Origin: Zeus faber
Lineage: Eukaryota; Chordata; Actinopteri; Zeiformes; Zeidae
Length of the DNA: 64,000 nt
Direction: 5' to 3'
Assembly (NCBI GenBank): GCA_960531495.1
Contig: OY482852.1
Span: 29,938,871 to 30,002,870 of the forward strand
Numbering within the stretch: the stretch's first letter is position 1; the number at the start of each line of letters is the position of its first letter. The notes below the pieces were generated by a model. That model searched no databases. It was not told the DNA's origin and worked only from the letters and a program-made list of their open reading frames with translations. Of the stretch, positions 60,713 through 64,000 are shown in pieces. The translations under genes and the position numbers were made by a program.

Positions 60713-62456
60713 GGCCTCTCGATGTGTTTCCCTTTAGCGCCTGATGAACCACGTCATTGCCATTTTCTCGCCTTGCGGTCTGCAGCTGTCTGCACAACTT
60801 GATTAAAACATTTCTTTTAGTAATCCCTGTGTAATGAAGCCTTCTCCTGAGAACGGATCATAGTGTGTATGTTCGTGCATGTGAACGCGTGCGCAAGCAT
60901 CCATGTGTTGGGGTCTGAGGTCCAGCTGGGAATGAGGGGAGGGCCCCCTTGCGTCCGTGTGTTTGTATGAAGTGTTTCTTTCTTTGAAGAGCGTGGGCTG
61001 TTCAGGACCGATGATTGAGAAATGCACACATGGCACACCTTTGACCCCAAGGGGGTCGGACTACAGAAGTCTGAGGCCTGGCCACTGATTCAGCACCCTG
61101 CCTTGTTCTCAACTCACACTCCTGTCCGCCTCAAGCTGCAGCTACGGTTCAGAGACACTGAACCGCTTGGCCAGCTCCGCCTATGGACGCCTTTTAAGCT
61201 CACCCTTGTAGAAATAATGTAAGGAGGTAAGGTCTCAGTACATGTGCTTTTCATTAAGTTGCCACGGTGAGATGCCCTAATTAAATATCAGCTGCCTTGC
61301 CATGTAGTTTTCTAGGTCCCGGGCACTGGGATTGTAGAGGCAACATGTCTGCCCCTGAAACATTGGCCGAAGTTTATATATCACTGCCTCCTCTGCAGCC
61401 CTAATTACATTCTCTCCAGAGCCAGTTTTTCTCCCCAGGAAAGGAGATGGACAAGTGATTTGGAAATAGTGTGAATAAAATAAAAAATAAATACGAGATA
61501 GGTGCATAATAAGAAAAAGTTAAAAAGGAGATGATTGCAATATAAAGTTCCTTTTCCATGTTGTAAGATGGATTTTCTTGTTTGTTTGACTTGGAGGCAT
61601 TTTTGAAGGCAATGATTTTGCATTGCCAGCTAATCTATCTTAATTTGCATCCCAAAGGTAAACTGACATCTTAACGGCTTCCCCCCCAAGTCGGAAAGTT
61701 AGGTGTTATTGTTCAGCGCAAAGCGGTCTGCCTGATTTACTGCGTACATTTGTTCAAGGCATTTTAAAGCCGTTTTTGAATGTTTTTTTATAGAGAGGCT
61801 TTGGGAGACACTGTAGTGGGTCTTTTGTAGCGAGATAAAAGAGGCGACTGGAGAGCAGTCCATAACTCAGTGTAGTTATTTGGAGAGGGGTCGCCGACCT
61901 TGGCTTGGCGGGGAGATTGGGGGATTCTACAATCCCTCAAATCAATCGACACCATGGGAATAAGAAAGAAATAATAATAAAAAAAAAGATTGAATCTAAG
62001 TACTGTCAGTCTACCTTTCCCTAAATTTGACTCCTATTCTCACAGAAAACGTCTTTTTTCTATAAACACAAAACTAAACTATTTACATTAGAGAATGTTT
62101 GTCCTGGTTAATTAAGGGGGAAGGTTGTGACAGTGAATGATTTGTGGAAAGGCCATCTATTGTGTCTATTGGACAAATATGCTGGGGGAATAACGGATCA
62201 CACCAGCGTTGTTGTCGACATTGTAAATAAGCACAGATAAGCTAAATAAAGAAGAGAGAGTGCGCTAGCCCTTCATGGTGGTAGTTAAAATGGATTGACT
62301 TTATCTTTGAGCTTCAGTTAGTTCATCATGTTATCTTTCAGGTTCTTTATTCTCTTTTTTTTCCTTAAAGTTAAATTAAAGAAGAATGTTTGAATGCATT
62401 TGGAAGTTCCCATCCGGCTCCCATTACAGACAGAATCCACCTGTGTCAGGGCTTGG

Positions 62457-62579
<123 letters not shown>

Positions 62580-63240
62580 TCTCGCTTTCTCTCTCTCTTT
62601 CTCTGATTCACTGACAGACCTAACACCTTGCTCCACAACTGCAATCTGCCAAATGGCCCAAACTCCTGTTACCCGTATTATTATTATTTTTTTATTTGAG
62701 AGAGAGAGTGAGGGAATTGATTTTGTGGTACTGTAGAGGATATGAGTAATAGCCAAAAAATGAACATTCTGGAAATGACCCGCGGGTTTCCGAGCTTGCA
62801 TTTTGGGACACTGTGTAAACCATTAAATCCAGCTGCTCCTGGTGATATTCTTTCAGTCATGGCAAGGTGCTGATTTTAAAAGAATGAGCCGCTGTTCCTT
62901 TGGCCACACGTGTTCCTAAGGCCCCCACAGTCCAAGCATTAGAGTTCACCTCATATACACCATACACACTTTGTTTTTTAAATATGCAGTGTATATTTGT
63001 ATTGGGTTGTATTTAAATTGCTCTTTTCTAATCTCTTCTAGTCTGTTCTTTTCTAGTCTCTTTTCTCCCTTCTCCCCCCAAGTAGCCCCTCAAGCACACC
63101 CTCTCACACATTTACTCTGTAGTAGTTGTTACTAAATCCCTGATTAGCCCACAGTTATAGGTTGTTCGGCTAGGTTGGTGGCTGGCTGAACCCCCCCCTT
63201 GGCTACACAGGCATGATTTCTGCTTCTGACTGTGGTCTGG

Positions 63241-63243
<3 letters not shown>

Positions 63244-63320
<77 letters not shown>
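63244..63320. repeat. (GT)n microsatellite
   Basis: About 38 uninterrupted GT units. Confidence 0.98.
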
Positions 63321-63323
<3 letters not shown>

Positions 63324-64000
63324 ACTCATGCATAACTTTGTAAATGCTCCGGTGTTGGCGTCTGTGTGTATAGCTCTTAACAGGTATACGCACACATGTG
63401 TTTGGGGTATTTCTGCATGAGTGTGTGGCCTCTGTAAACCAGCAACCACAGCTTGCTCGAGCGAGAGCCCCAGCTGTATTTGTTAAAAATAGTTTTGACC
63501 GCAAGCAGACCAGACCAGGAAACGGATTGTCCTGAGAACCAGTGGTCCGAATGGGTCTCAGCTAATATGATGTGAAAAGACACCACTAGTTATTAATCAA
63601 TGCATTTGTGCTAAGGTTTACCTTTCGCCTACCCAATTAAGAGAAGAGTCTCTGTATCTGACTCACCAACTCACCACCAGATTTACTCCTGTTGGCCAGC
63701 GCTAAATCTGGTAATTTAAGCATTAGAACGCAATCTTCAGAAAGTTCTTCAGATGTGAATGGTTCAAAAGTCAGTAATCGCTGAAACGTCACTATCACAA
63801 GGTCAGTTGGCAGGTTTACTAGATTTAAATGCTTCAAAGCACTTTTGAATTCCCCAGTTAGGTGAGAGAATACCTATGAATGTACCCTACTTTGAATACG
63901 CAGCAATCCTGAGTTGGAGACTAAACGAGAAGGATTAACTCATTCGAACAGAACAGATGCTACATCTTAAGATAAAACATCCTTATCATGATGGAATGTG

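Noticed and set aside
61022..61222. 66-codon frame as a possible next VPS13B exon
   Set aside because: Its translation does not resemble the expected continuation and it lacks convincing splice sites.

Overview
The window is vertebrate nuclear DNA, almost certainly from a teleost fish. It shows small GT-AG exons in a sea of intron, very frequent long (GT/CA)n microsatellites, several Tc1/mariner copies of types common in fish, tRNA-derived SINEs with a fish-type tail, and hAT-like non-autonomous elements. Nothing bacterial or viral was recognised. The species cannot be named from the sequence alone.

The only protein-coding host gene I can support is VPS13B (COH1), on the + strand. Thirteen consecutive internal exons lie between 11981 and 48561. 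Their reading phases join perfectly: 2054 nt, about 684 codons, no in-frame stop. They encode the part of the N-terminal region just after the start of the chorein domain, corresponding roughly to human residues 98 to 780. The first coding exons (start codon and first ~97 residues) and all exons after 48561 lie outside the window or were not found. VPS13B is a very large Golgi/endosome-associated bridge-like lipid-transfer protein; in humans its loss causes Cohen syndrome. The whole window, including both ends, therefore appears to be intron and exon of this one gene.

Layout: 1-11980 is upstream intron with a SINE, a hAT-type MITE, a second short inverted-repeat element and two copies of a dispersed inverted-repeat family. 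11981-22264 carries exons 1-4 of those seen, with a decayed Tc1 copy at 15.7-16.7 kb. 22265-43802 carries exons 5-12, separated by introns with microsatellites, a second SINE (33.9 kb) and the longest copy of the dispersed inverted-repeat family (34.5-35.7 kb). 43803-48436 is an intron with a second Tc1 copy (47.0-48.1 kb) with terminal inverted repeats and TA duplications, followed by exon 13. 48562-64000 is one long intron of more than 15 kb containing a third Tc1 family (52.3-53.8 kb) and a nested insertion: a nearly intact Tc1 element (55504-57110) lodged inside the coding remnant of an internally deleted hAT element (54805-57577, with a perfect 8-bp target duplication).

I did not find a previously undescribed biological system. 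The most informative observations are the nested transposon, a splice acceptor made of a CA microsatellite, several strong hairpins, and an identical 31-bp segment placed beside two separate GT microsatellites.
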